A stretch of DNA of 64,000 nucleotides from Phallus indusiatus (taxonomy: Eukaryota; Basidiomycota; Agaricomycetes; Phallales; Phallaceae): assembly GCA_027605045.1 (NCBI GenBank), contig JAQFWX010000005.1, positions 186,001-250,000 on the forward strand, written 5' to 3'. Shown in pieces: positions 1-11,237 of this stretch. The notes under the pieces are model-generated. The model was not told where the DNA came from, made no database searches, and saw only the letters and a program-made list of their open reading frames with translations. Position 1 is the first letter of the stretch. Each line of letters starts with the position of its first letter. A program made the position numbers and the translations under genes.

Positions 1-224
1 CCGTGACATCATGTCGCTTAGGCTCGGTTCGGGCGCCTAGCACTTAGCTGTGTCAGGGCCGCACGCCGCGTTATCGTTTTTCATGTATATAGTCGCTGTC
101 CCTAGAGTGAGGGTCCCTAAGCTTGTTCTCTTAGGATCCCCTCCCTCTAGGTGAGTAGTATAGTTCTCTCAATATATTTTGCTTAGGATCCCCTCCCTCT
201 AGTGTGAGCTGAGTAGCCCTAACA
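1..224 (+). repeat. 5' LTR fragment of G1 copy 1
   Basis: Nearly collinear with 3336-3557, including the twice-repeated 'ttaggatcccctccctct' block. It ends in CCCTAACA like the 3' LTR. The window starts inside it. Confidence 0.93.
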
Positions 225-225
225 C

Positions 226-3149
226 AAGTTGTGCAAGATCTACCCGTTGTCACCCAACGAGCAGGCCGAGTTAGACGCGTTTCTAGAAGAAAACCTTGCG
301 TCTGGACGAATCCGACCCTCCAAGTCGCCCATGGCGTCCCCGGTATTCTTCATTAAGAAGAAAGATGGCTCTCTTCGTCTCATCCAGGACTATCGGGCAT
401 TGAATGCTATGACGATTAAGAACCGTTACCCGCTGCCCCTGATCTCAGAGCTCATCAACAAATTGCAAGGTGCCCGGTACTTTACCAAGCTGGACGTGCG
501 CTGGGGTTACAACAATGTGCGGATAAAGGAAGGAGACGAGTGGAAGGCTGCTTTCCGCACCAACCGCGGCCTTTTCGAACCTCTGGTAATGTTCTTTGGT
601 CTCACAAATAGCCCTGCGACCTTCCAGACAATGATGAACGAGATTTTCGAGGATATGATCTCGGAAGGTGTCGTTGCCGTCTACATTGACGACATTCTCA
701 TCTATACTCGGGATCGGGAACAACATGACCAGGTAACACGACGCGTTCTCGAACGTCTCCGCGAGCACAAGCTGTATCTCAAGGCAGAGAAGTGCGAGTT
801 CTGCCGGACTAAGATCGAGTACTTGGGTGTTGTCATTTCCGAGAACACCGTCGAGATGGATCCCGCGAAAGTCTCGGGTGTCAGAGACTGGCCCATCCCG
901 AAGAACGTCACTGAGGTTCAGTCCTTCTTGGGCTTCGCCAACTTCTACCGTCGGTTTATCAAGGATTTCGCGCGTATTGCCAATCCCATGTTCGGGTTAA
1001 CCAAGAAGGACACTCCCTTCGTCTGGTCCGACACTTGTCAGCATGCTTTCGATACTCTGAAGTCGTCGATCACCTCTGCCCCCATTCTTCTCATTCCCAA
1101 CCCCGCTAATCCTTACCGGGTTGAAGCAGACAGCTCCGACTTTGCAACAGGCGCGGTTCTCTCACAGTTGTCGAACGAGGATGGTAAATGGCACCCAGTT
1201 GCATTCTTCTCGAAGGCCCTCAGCCCTGTCGAACGCAACTATGAGATTCACGACAAGGAGATGCTCGCTATCATACGATCTTTGGAGGAATGGCGACACT
1301 TTCTCGAAGGCGCATCTCACCCTATCGACATACGGACTGATCACAAGAATCTCGAGTATTTCATGTCCGCGCGTAACCTCAATCGTCGTCAAGCTAGATG
1401 GTCAGTATATCTCTCGCGATTCGACTTCACCCTACAGCATATACCGGGTAAGTCGATGGGGAAACCTGATGGCCTATCCCGCCGCCCAGATCATGGCTCG
1501 GGAAAGGACGACAATCGTGGCGTCACCCTAATCCGACCCGAAATGTTTGCAATCAATGCTCTGCAAACATTCCGCCTTAAAGGGAGGAGGAGGACTTGCT
1601 ACGCCAGATTCGCAAGGCCAATCGGGAAGGCAAGGTCGAAGATAGCGTTTCCAAAGCCGTTGCAACACTTCGTGCACTGGGTGGTCGTTCAGCTCACTCA
1701 TCGGAATGGTTTGAAGACCAGGACCTCCTCTATTATCGCGGCAAGGTTTACGTGCCAAACGCCGACGAGCTGCGTCGGAAAATCCTTTCCAGGCACCACG
1801 ACACCAAACTCGGTGGTCACCCGGGTCGTTTCAAGACTCTCGAGCTCGTTTCGCGCACCTTCTGGTGGCCAGGTGTCTCCAGGTATGTCCAACGCTACGT
1901 CGAGGCCTGCGACATGTGTCTACGTACGAAACCCCCTCGTCATGCTCCCTATGGCCTTCTCCGACCCACAGAGGTGCCAAGTCGACCTTGGGAACACATC
2001 TCAGTCGACTTCATCGTGGAACTACCGGAATCCAACGGTTTCGACGCGATCCTCTCTGTCGTAGACTCTCTCACCAAACGGGTTCATTTCGTGCCGACAT
2101 TTACGACACTTGACGCGACAGGTCTAGCCCGTCTGTACCTTCAACACGTCTGGAAGCTTCATGGTCTCCCCATGAAGGTGATCTCTGACAGAGGTCCCCA
2201 GTTCGCGTCCCGCTTCACACAGGAGCTTTCTAGGCTCCTTGGCATACGGCTTGCACCCTCTACGGCATATCATCCTCAAACCGATGGTCAGACGGAGCGT
2301 GTCAACGCAGAAGTCGAACAGTACCTTCGACTTTTCACCTCTCAGGACGACTGGGACCAGATACTGCCCTTGGCTGAGTTCGCATACAACAACCACGTAC
2401 ACTCAGCTACGCGCGCGACACCGTTTGAGCTCGACACTGGACGACATCCTCGTATGGGATTCGAACCGCTGGTTGCCGACTCCAAGATCGAATCTGTCAA
2501 CGAGTTCAAGACACGTATGGAGTCGACGATAGAGGAAGCCAAGGCCGCCATAGCCAAGTCGAAGGACGAGATGGCCAAGTACTACGATCGGAAACACATC
2601 CCGGCACCTGAATACAAGGTTGGCGACAAGGTATACCTCGATTCGAGCGACATTCGTACCACCAGGCCCTCCGCCAAGTTATCGCATCGGTACTTAGGGC
2701 CTTTTCCGATAGTCAGCAAGGTCGGGTCGCACGCATATAAGCTGCGTTTACCACTGTCGATGTCAAGGCTTCATCCAGTATTCCACGTCGGGAAGTTGCG
2801 TCCAAAGGTTGAAGATACAATCCCGGGTCGTCGCGCCAAGGCTCCCCCACCTCCAGAGATCAGAGACGACGGTGAGCACTACGTCGTGGAACGGATTTTG
2901 GACAGTCGTGTATTCCGGAGACGACTCGAATATAAGGTGCGTTGGGAAGGCTATGGTCCCGAGCATGATCAATGGGAACCCGAGTCGAATATTGCAGCCC
3001 CAGATCTCATTAGGCAGTTCCACCGTGAGCACCCGAGTGCGCCGCGCTCGATAAATGGTCTCCTTTTCCATCGTCGCCCTCGGTTCGATTTCTCCAAGTT
3101 GCAAGCATCATTAGTCGAAGCTACAGGCGTCGGGACGCCGCCTCGTTGA
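226..3149 (+). pseudogene. G1 pol remnant: RT, RNase H, integrase, chromodomain
   Basis: The first reading frame (to about 1580) carries RT with an intact YIDD box and RNase H with a TDHKN motif. The second frame (about 1584-3149) carries integrase: an HHCC-type zinc motif, catalytic aspartates in SVDFIVELP and ISDRGPQF, and the catalytic glutamate in HPQTDGQTERVN. A C-terminal chromodomain (VVERILDSR ... YKVRWEGYG ... WEPESNI) marks the chromovirus lineage. Compared with the second G1 copy (63055-63075), one G is missing near 1582-1584, which shifts the frame between RNase H and integrase. There is no true start codon: the frame runs straight out of the LTR. Non-functional as it stands. Confidence 0.92.
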
Positions 3150-3160
3150 AGGGGGGGTGG

Positions 3161-3557
3161 TGTCAGGGTACGCTACCGCGTCCCCTCATTTTTCCTTATT
3201 TATTATCATCGGTATATATCTATTTCTATCTTAATTATATTTCCCGTGCATTACCTCTACCATCCGTTTATTTTCTCCGTCCATATTTCACCTTCTCTAC
3301 TCGCGCGCGCTGCGCGCTCGTACACGGCGTGATGCCCGTGACATCACGTCGCTTAGGCTCGGCTTGGGCGCCTGGCACTTAGCTGTGCCAGGGCCGCACG
3401 CCGCGTCGTCGTTTTATGTATATAGTAGCTGTACCTAGAGTGAGGGTCCCTAAGCTTGTTCTCTTAGGATCCCCTCCCTCTAGGTGAGTAGTATAGTTAC
3501 TTTCCAATATATTACTTAGGATCCCCTCCCTCTAGTGTGAGCTGAGTAGCCCTAACA
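3161..3557 (+). repeat. 3' LTR of G1 copy 1
   Basis: 397 bp, TGTCAGGG...CCTAACA, preceded by a G-rich polypurine tract. It ends 11 bp inside an intron of the flanking minus-strand gene. Confidence 0.92.
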
Positions 3558-3568
3558 GATATACACAC

Positions 3569-5257
3569 TTAGCGTCGCAGGTGTTAGCTTCCTCCGTAAT
3601 GAAGACATCATCACTCCTTCCTCGAAAAATGAAAACCTGATCTTCTCCACTTGCGCTGCCTTCAACACGCTCAAACAAGTCTTTGGTATAATACTTCCCG
3701 TCTTTGGGATCTCGCAAAGAGGGATGGGGACAGTCAGGCGATGTTGGCAAAACGACAAGTTCTTGAATATTCGAATGGGTATTTCCTTGGACCGGCACGA
3801 ATTCGTAGTCCAGCGCGCAGAATAATCGTAGAAGACGGGGTGTTCTAGGTTTGGAAAACATTATCATCCCGAGTTCTGTAGATCCAAACGTGGTCTTTTC
3901 AAATAAAACCGTAGTATGTAAACCGGTTTCGATTAGAGTGAGAATGTAACGGTTCCGCTATGACCAGCGGACTACTATTACCCATAGTACATATTAGTAT
4001 ATATATACAATTGCATGCAGACGATCGTCGTCTGCACAAGTACCTAGTATTATGTAATGTACATAGGCGCCGTCACACCAGTAAATACCGCGTAACGGTA
4101 AAGGCGCCGGCAGCCTTTCTTACCTGCACTTGCAAATATACAGCTTTATACTGTTTGTTGTGAGTCCGTAAGAACCGGGCTAATCGTAAACTGTAACGAA
4201 ACGTTACAGAGAATGACGGACTTACGGCGAGTGGGATATCCAGCTCCTCGGCCAGTTCAATTGTATGCTCGCTAATTGGTCCACCTACATAAGTCACACC
4301 GTGTAAGGCCCTTATCTTCTCTAACAAACTCGGTGAACCCCTGGCTTTATCGATAAAATCGCCAACGAGAGAGGAAAATAGTACTATATCGGTTACGCCG
4401 CATTCCGCAATGATCCTATCAAAATCATCGGGCTGTTTCCATAATATCTTGTCTGTCAGAACAATACAGCCCAACTGAAGAAACATATAAAGGGAGTCTA
4501 TTTAAGAGGATTCGGTCAAAAATATCTATGTTGAAGTCATTAGAAGAAACGCACCACAGTATTGTGCAGCGTAGCAGAATGAACCATTACGCGTGTACAC
4601 CGGCGAAGTTCTTTGTTTGTTCAAGCACTTTTGCACTATAGCGTCCATCCATCTCCGGGTATGCCGAACGATCTTCGGGCGGCCCGAGGTCGAGCCCGAA
4701 GACTGTTGAATCGACAAGATGTCGTCTGCATCCCCTTCCAATGCTGGAAGAGTATTGGGTGTTATGGGAATATCGTCGGGTACTGGTGGGTCGTACAAAG
4801 GTAAGATCTCGAATTGTCCCGCAAGTTGTTCCCATCCTCTAGCGTCTTTCACGTCACAAAGTATAATCTTCACTCCCGATTGTTCGAATAAATCTCGAAT
4901 GAGAGCGATTTGGTCAATATAAACAGACATCATGTGAGGTGTATATCCAGCGCGTGTGAGACTGAACAAGTGAACAACGTCTATATATGTTTTGCCAATC
5001 ATCCTTACAAAAAAGATGAGTTGTATCTCGGAGATAAAACATTAAACGTACCATAACCCAACAACCTCCCTATCAGCACATTTGGATTTGAGTTTAGTCT
5101 GCCAATGTACCGCAAAACGAGTAATGTCGTCCCAAAATTCTTTGTACGAAATATCTTTCCATCTCAAGTCGCCGTCGCCAGGTGTTTTGAAGACCGTATT
5201 GTTTGGATGGTTCAGAGCTGCCTGCTCAAGGGCGGTGAGATGGTTCAGAAAACTCAT
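3569..5257 (-). CDS. NRPS-like stand-alone adenylation enzyme, paralogue A (3' part outside window)
   Basis: ANL-superfamily adenylate-forming enzyme, which activates a carboxylic acid as its AMP ester. Predicted exons (minus strand) are 5257-5052, 5003-4555, 4497-4226 and 3894-3569. Their lengths (206, 449, 272, 326 nt) and phases match paralogues B and C almost exactly. Core motifs are the P-loop SSGSTSGRPK, TTFGSTELG and FRGRSDDV. After the fourth exon a donor (gtgtgt) is followed within 11 bp by the G1 LTR, so the last one or two exons should lie upstream of the window. A 264-bp solo LTR sits in the preceding intron. All four visible exons are open, so loss of function would come from the long interrupted introns. 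Substrate unknown. Confidence 0.85.
3945..4208 (+). repeat. Solo LTR, 264 bp, with 5-bp target duplication
   Basis: TGTAACGG...CGTTACA flanked by GAGAA on both sides (3940-3944 and 4209-4213). A second copy lies inverted at 56329-56591. TG...CA ends plus a 5-bp duplication indicate an LTR left by recombination rather than a MITE. It lies in an intron of paralogue A, between the donor gtaagt (4225) and the next exon at 3894. Orientation is arbitrary. Confidence 0.88.
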
Positions 5258-5794
5258 TGAACTTTGAAGAAATCCAACCTTATGCTCATTTTTGTATGTA
5301 CGCTGGATGATTGTATACTCAGTCTGTACCCTGAGCGGAGACTGCGGAGTTTAAAGTTCATAATACGTACATACAATTTGTGTATAAATCCGTTTCTTTT
5401 ATGAGTAAATTACTTGAATTCCAAGGTATTATGTACGGAGGAATTTGTGAATATTACGAACTTTGAACTCCGCTGAATTCCCAATTTCACTGAGCATGAC
5501 ATGTGTCAATGAATATTTGAATACTCGGGTTTTCGTGAGCGACGCCTTTATCTGCGGAGCCCGGAATAACAGTCCAAAAGTCAAAAGGACTGAACAGAAT
5601 TCAACTGTCAACAAATCTATGGAACAAGTGATATATATAAGTATTGATATCTTTAATACTAGGTTTACAAGGTGAGAATTTCGTGAAATACAATCATTTA
5701 CTATCTCATGACATTAATGGCGTTTCTGTTTAGAAAAGAATAATATAGAGAAGGGAAAAGAGAGCTGCGATTGTATCTCGACCGTGACGTGGCA
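5258..5794. other. Intergenic, upstream of paralogue A
   Basis: AT-rich upstream region of the minus-strand adenylation gene and downstream of the DUF6533 gene. No gene or repeat recognised. Confidence 0.5.
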
Positions 5795-7463
5795 TCAAAA
5801 TCCAGACCCGGATCCAGTGGCGAGTTGGTCTGTTTGGGTACCGCTAGTATTATCTGCTTCCCGCTTCACACTTCGAACCGGATCCTCTCCAAAATCACTG
5901 AACGCAGATCGCGTAACTGATCGTCCTGCCACAAACTCGATACTTGCTATTGTCTCTTGGCCAGTCACATTATCCGGTTTTTCTTCCCATTCACGTAGAT
6001 GTAGAAGAAATCTGGCTGTCATTAGGCCTGATATACTGAGAGAAGGGGTTGCCGCGACACGAGGTCGGGTTAGTCCGTTGTCTGCTAGCATTAGTTGAAT
6101 TAATAAAACTTACGGTAATGTCAATGCGTTAATGAGTTTGCTTATGAAATCGTTTGACTAAACCAATCCGGTTGTTCATATTAGTATTCGTCAATTGAAA
6201 GTAATCGGATTTGCCTACTGCTGCGACCTTAAAAATATCTTAGCAAATGAAGATAAAAGAAAAAGAAGAATTACAAAGTCAAGTATTAAGGCCGTTAAAG
6301 TGAACCCAAATACGGTCCTTGAAAGATATATGAATGTATTGAGCCTTGTCTCTTAATGAAAGCAGCATATATGCAGACTGCTATTTACCCGAAATATAAA
6401 ACGCCTAAAACGCTTCAGCCCAGTTTACATAAATATTTGGCGCTCGTTCGCACATACTTTGTTCTAGAACGCGGAAGTTGGTGCTATCCTTTTGATTCCG
6501 CCAATTTCCCTGACTCAAAAGTGCCTGAACGCATCGACCAATCGTTAATACGGCAAGGGAGGTTTCGAGTATGACGACGAGCAGGGCAAGAATGGTACCA
6601 CCTAGATCATGGGTGTTATAAACGATTCAGAAACTAAGACACCTATATGACACACTTCTAGATTTGGATAACAATAGTATTGGTATAATATGTTGGTAGT
6701 ACGGCAATGAATCAACTCACATGACGATGGGCGACTTCGCAGCATGCTGACCCGGACATCGTACAGTGGGAACGTGAATCTATAAAGATAAGATAAATTT
6801 TGATTAAAGAAAGAGCAAGGTATAAGTGCTATGATGGACATACGACATCAATGAAGACGCAAGAAAGACCGAGAAGACCGAAGAAGACGAGAATCAAGCG
6901 ACTTGCACCATATACTGCATATGTTCGCATTATCCATACGGCTATACAAGAAACATTAGGCTCAGATGTTCAAGGAGCTGAATTTGTGACGATTACTGAT
7001 AACGCAAGCGCGGCCTATCACGCTCAGTGCACTGGACATGATATACCCGGTATCGCAACCAGTTGAGAGCTGTAATGCAAAAATATTGTCAATACAAAAA
7101 GATGATGGAGTAAGATGGTGACCACACAAATATATACCTTTCCTGTTATCGCCAATAGATAAAGGACGTTCGATACAAGAGCATAACGACAGAATATATA
7201 GAGGAATGTCGAAAAGCGGAATCTTTGACTCCACATGTATCGAACTTCTCTAGGGAAGGTGAGAATATAGTCATAGTACAACAGTGCTGATGAAGATGTC
7301 AGGTTGTGGAGACGATGAGGAAGTCTTGAATCTCGAGGAATTACCTAGACTAGAGTATTGTATGCATAGCTGTATCATGCTAGTGGCGAGTCAGTTCAAA
7401 GCTTTCTAGCAGGTCAGTCGTCATCAGATGACCGGCTCACCGCGGGCTGTTTACTTGAACCAT
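5795..7463 (-). CDS. DUF6533 family seven-helix membrane protein (possibly damaged)
   Basis: Basidiomycete DUF6533 proteins are GPCR-like integral membrane proteins of unknown ligand. Recognisable pieces in order on the minus strand are: a short N-terminus from ATG 7463; YDYILTFPREVRYMWSQ (the DUF6533 signature); a helix with ALSVIGRACVI; WIMRTYAVYGASRL; HVPTVRCPG; LALLVVILETSLAVLTIG; LEQ-SVLYF, which needs a 16-nt microexon at 6389-6404; and a cytosolic tail with GLMTARFLLHLREWEE ending at a stop at 5795. Nearly all joins close in phase. The one exception is between the HVPTVRC exon and the next helix (about 6600-6770), where I am off by one base. That could be an indel or a missed splice site. 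Confidence 0.72.
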
Positions 7464-9208
7464 ATTAGCTTTGAGGGTCAAGTTGTGGGGAGTGAAGTGA
7501 AGATTTGCAAGACCTACAAAACTTAAAAAAGACCCCTTTAAAAATTGTCTTCTAGAAGGTGCAGCCTACGAAAACAAAGCTGTGAAAAAAAATTATTATT
7601 ATGAGGGGTTTGACTTTATCGAGTAGCTCCAATGTCCAAATGCGCACCATCATATTAAGTTTAGAATTTGGTCGTAGAGGGTCAAAATAAATACCGCTCA
7701 TGCACATGTTTCGAAATGGATATCAAATTGCCTTCTCGATGGATACCAGATCACTATTCATTAATGAGCTCAGTCGAAGGAGGTCAAATGATCGATATAT
7801 CGGTGTAGTAGGTTGTAGTTTGGAGATATCGTTCCCTTAGTTGAGAAGAAGCTGCGGGCGTGTCGCCCATAAATTTACGACTGGACGACGGTCCTTTTGT
7901 TCCGACCTTCGCTTTCAAAAATCGTTCTGCAGCGAAGTAATAAGGGTTTTTCAATAAGGAGTCGTAATCAGAAGATATGGGGAAACCGCGACTATTCAAT
8001 TGGCGACGCTGATAGATACGACAAGCCAAGTATTACTAGTAATAGACTTCAACGATTGATGATTAGGGCTATGTATTCACGACAAACAACACAGTAATAT
8101 CGCAGTTGTTGATTTGAAGAGTTCTACGTGTAATTTGCGCCTATCAAAAGTAAGAAGAGATATACAATAACCATGTTCATCCGACACGCACCATGAAGCA
8201 TTCATGAGATCATAGCAGACAATGAGCGGCACATCATTACCATGATGTGTGATTGCAAATCATTTAACTTAACGCACGTTTGTGCTATTTCCGGTGAGCA
8301 CCAATAGACAAAGGAACGTGCGTTTTGGAAGACTGGATTTGAATTCCCGAAGTCCATAAGAGGGCTAACCAAGTTGTGTCATATCAGAGATCTGCGATGG
8401 CCATGCGTCGGGGCAGAAGCAACGCCAAGTGCAATTGCACACCGGAATAAACAACGCCCTCAGAACTATTAGAGAATTAGAGTTACTAGTGGCTGTATTC
8501 GCTGCCATCAGCATATCTAGGTAATAGGCATCAAGAGGTGATGTTGAGCTTTTATCTGTAACGTTAAATGGACATCTAGAACAAATAGCTGATCGTTCAT
8601 CGATTCTAAGGAAGCCTAAGAGTCAAGGAAGCTCATTATGCCAGCGACTTGCCATTTCATTCATCTAGTGTCAAGTTTCGAATCCGGTTTGATTCTGACA
8701 CCGAGCCGGTAGGTTTAAATAGAAGAAGGTGGAGATGAACCAATTTGAACCCATCAAGAAGGTTAACAATCAGAGCTCCCCACAACAGCTTCTGCCAAAA
8801 TTTACCTCGGAACTGAGTCGTGTGCTCATTTGAACCAGGAGACGCAGCTGATGCAGGTGGTGCGGGTCAATTGAGAAGTCGTATCTTTTAAATTTGGTTT
8901 AGCATAGCAACAGAGGAAGTGACTCACCTGGCCTTGGCTTATTGCTTTCTAGTGGATTTGCTCGCGATTCAAATAATCTCAACTCAGACCTTGAGTCATA
9001 AAGTAGGGCTCGTACTCTCGTATTATGACAGCTAGTGGCAGAACTGCAACTTGGAAGAATTAAATGGTAGTTGCAAGGTAAGGAAAAAAAGGATTTTTGA
9101 CATCACAACTAGCACAGTGCCAGTCGCTGCTCGCGGCATGGAGAAGTGTAATGGTTTGTGTTTGTTCTTGTTTGGATGGGCGGCTACGTCGCACCACTTG
9201 CAGAAAAC
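7464..9208. other. Region without an assigned gene
   Basis: Two minus-strand stretches look faintly protein-like but do not join into a gene: an open frame at 7784-8029 (81 codons, with YYFAAERFLKAKVG) and a possible exon near 8825-8890 (YDFSIDPHHLHQLRLL). I recognise neither. They may be remnants of a minus-strand gene divergent from MIC10. Confidence 0.35.
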
Positions 9209-9730
9209 ATGTCCACCCGTAACACTTCTAGTGAGAACGCCGTCGTGCAAAAAGTGAGTAAAAAATAGACGGAAATCAAAGTTGTCAACATAACTGACAG
9301 GATTATCTAGTATGACCGTTGCTGTGCGTGTTTCTTGTGCTCGTAATTATTGACACCTGCTCACCCTTTACCCTTACTTCACTGTTAAAAAAACACTACT
9401 ACAGTGGCGGATTTGATTGTAAAAGCGTGCGCAATAAGAGTCCTCCATTTTAACATTGTCTGACATACCCTATGTAGCGGTGTAGGTTTCGGCGTTGGTG
9501 TCGTTGCCTCTGTCATTCTCTTCCGCCGTGCGTGTATTTTCGTTCTACTTGGCATATCCAAATGCCTTGACTGAGCCATTTTACTCCTAGGGCGCGCATG
9601 GCCTATCACATTATCGACTGGATTCGGATTAGGTGCCGCTTATGCTGACTGTGATCGGTCGTTCAACCCGGCGCGGATACAAGGAACACGCATTCTTTCG
9701 AGAGACTCGCAGACACATTCCGAATCATAA
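9209..9730 (+). CDS. MIC10: MICOS complex subunit MIC10
   Basis: Mic10 is a small hairpin protein of the mitochondrial inner membrane. It oligomerises through glycine-rich motifs to bend membranes at crista junctions. Predicted exons are 9209-9253, 9311-9323 (13 nt), 9405-9426 (22 nt), 9478-9527 and 9591-9730, giving 89 residues in one frame. The family core is clear: KYDRCLADLIVKAG, a first helix with the glycine motif GVGFGVGVV, the loop ILFRRRAWP, and a second helix ending STGFGLGAAYADC followed by DRSFNPARI. The start is the first ATG of the first exon (MSTRNTSS). The gene is easy to miss because no exon is longer than 140 nt. Confidence 0.9.
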
Positions 9731-9944
9731 TACTCAAGACATAAAGCCTCAAGTTTTTGGCTTGCTTTTAGAAGGACAGTATCCGTTGAATACAGGAATT
9801 GCCGTTTGTGTATATATCGAGCACTAGACCATATATCAGCAGTACTTGTAACCTTGTGCTTTCAAAATAGATGCTCCTATTAGCACGCTGGTGTACAAGA
9901 CACCAAATGAGGCTTTCATTTTTTCAGCCAATTCTATGTACAAA

Positions 9945-10293
9945 CTACAAGCTCTCTTGTGTGTTGTCTTGGTTTGTTTTTTCCTTGACTTCGGCTGCTG
10001 CACCACCCTTTGTTTGCGTTTGAGTCCAGTGCTCCGGAGAAGGGGCCTTCGTTACAGTTTTGATTCCTAATAAAGGCCTATGGTACCCTTCAGCATCTGG
10101 TTGAGGCAATCGTCGTTGTTCTTCTCCCCAAACAACTCGCTTATACAAGACGACTGTGATCAATGATGAATAATGGTAACATAATAGGAAGAGTAATCAA
10201 GGTAACACACTAACATCCCGAAACAATGGCCAAAGGCAGAGCAACTATTATCGTTCGAATTCTGCTTGCATCGTGAGGGAGTTTTGGGGACAT
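9945..10293 (-). CDS. Small single-helix protein, unassigned
   Basis: Two exons, 10293-10215 and 10153-9945 (donor gttagt, acceptor cacag), encode 95 residues. The protein begins MSPKLPHDASRIRT, followed by a hydrophobic stretch (IIVALPLAIVSGFVLY) and then KRVVWGEEQRRLPQPD and a Lys/Gln-rich tail. The layout (short N-terminus, one helix, polar tail) resembles small mitochondrial inner-membrane or assembly proteins, but I cannot name the family. It ends 215 bp from MIC10, tail to tail. Confidence 0.7.
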
Positions 10294-11237
10294 GGGGTGT
10301 CGGCAAGCACCTTTCGCGGAGTTGAAATCTGCGTTCCACACCTTGTCTTCTCACTATAAGTATGTTTCTCCTGCGTCTCATCTACAAAACACAAAATTTA
10401 CTGCAATTTTTGTGCTTGATTAGTGAAATGACCCGTTTAAGCTTTTTTCTTACCATAGAGTGCTCGACTTGTCACTTGTCCCGGCCTCTCATAACCCCGA
10501 GTAATTCCTTTTTTTTTGGTGGAGCTTCGGGCTGTCAGGTTTGGCGAGAACCAGCCATTAACGCTAACTCTTTCAAAAATACGCTGTTTCAGCTACACTT
10601 AATGGACAAATTGGCGAAAGTAACGGTCGGTTTCACTCACCCTTTTCACCCCCTCCCCCTCTAGGAGAAGCCGTTTTGATCGGGTGTAAACACCGAATTA
10701 GCACGATGGCTAAGCTTCGATTTTCTCTCAATAATAGCCTGAAACGGCGGATCTGCATTCTGTCGTAGTCGCTTTTCCCTATCCTTTCTGCAGCAGGCGC
10801 TGTGAATATAGTAATAACTGAACGAGGACACGCTAACAAAGTACGCTAGACTGGCTATCGGCTATTCACTAGTTAGCTATATGGAGTTGAAAACAAAAAC
10901 TGCATTGGGCACTATCCGTTTTGCTAGTAGAACCCACCCACTATTCCTTCCTTTTGTCATATGACTTTTGATAGTTGTCGCGGTTAATAGCCTCCGCTCA
11001 CATTTTGAATTGGCCAAATGTGATCTATTTGTTTGTCCTGTATTCATCTTGTAAGTATTGGTGTTTTTTTTTGAGCGGAAAGACGTATGTATTTATCTCT
11101 CATTAGCCGATTAAGCTGGAGATACTACTACGTAGCCCACCACCAGAAGTCACGGAAATGCGCGTTTCCGACTCAGAGAAGCCTTATAATCTTCATAACT
11201 CTGTGGAGTGTATCTCATTTCCTCCCCCTCAATCTAC
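10294..11237. other. Intergenic region
   Basis: Upstream sequence shared by the small minus-strand gene and adenylation paralogue B. No convincing coding signal or repeat seen. Confidence 0.5.

Larger units (their letters stand above)
1..3557 (+). mobile_element. Ty3/Gypsy chromovirus copy, family G1, gag and protease deleted
   Basis: A 397-bp 3' LTR (3161-3557, TG...CA ends) is matched by an LTR fragment at 1-224 that enters from outside the window, so the element's 5' end lies about 175 bp upstream. Between them is a pol-like coding region with reverse transcriptase, RNase H, integrase and chromodomain. The LTR is joined directly to the start of RT: primer-binding site, gag and protease are missing. 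A purine-rich tract (about 3147-3160) abuts the 3' LTR as expected for a plus-strand primer. The element lies in an intron of the adenylation gene on the other strand. The upstream target-site copy is not visible; the 3' flank begins GATAT. Confidence 0.93.

Noticed and set aside
3945..4208. Interpretation of the 264-bp repeat as a MITE with TGTAACG inverted repeats
   Set aside because: TG...CA ends with a 5-bp duplication fit a solo LTR better; the inverted similarity is only about 7-12 bp.
8670..8700. Possible tRNA B-box (tttcgaatccgg)
   Set aside because: No A-box at the right distance and no stem pairing.
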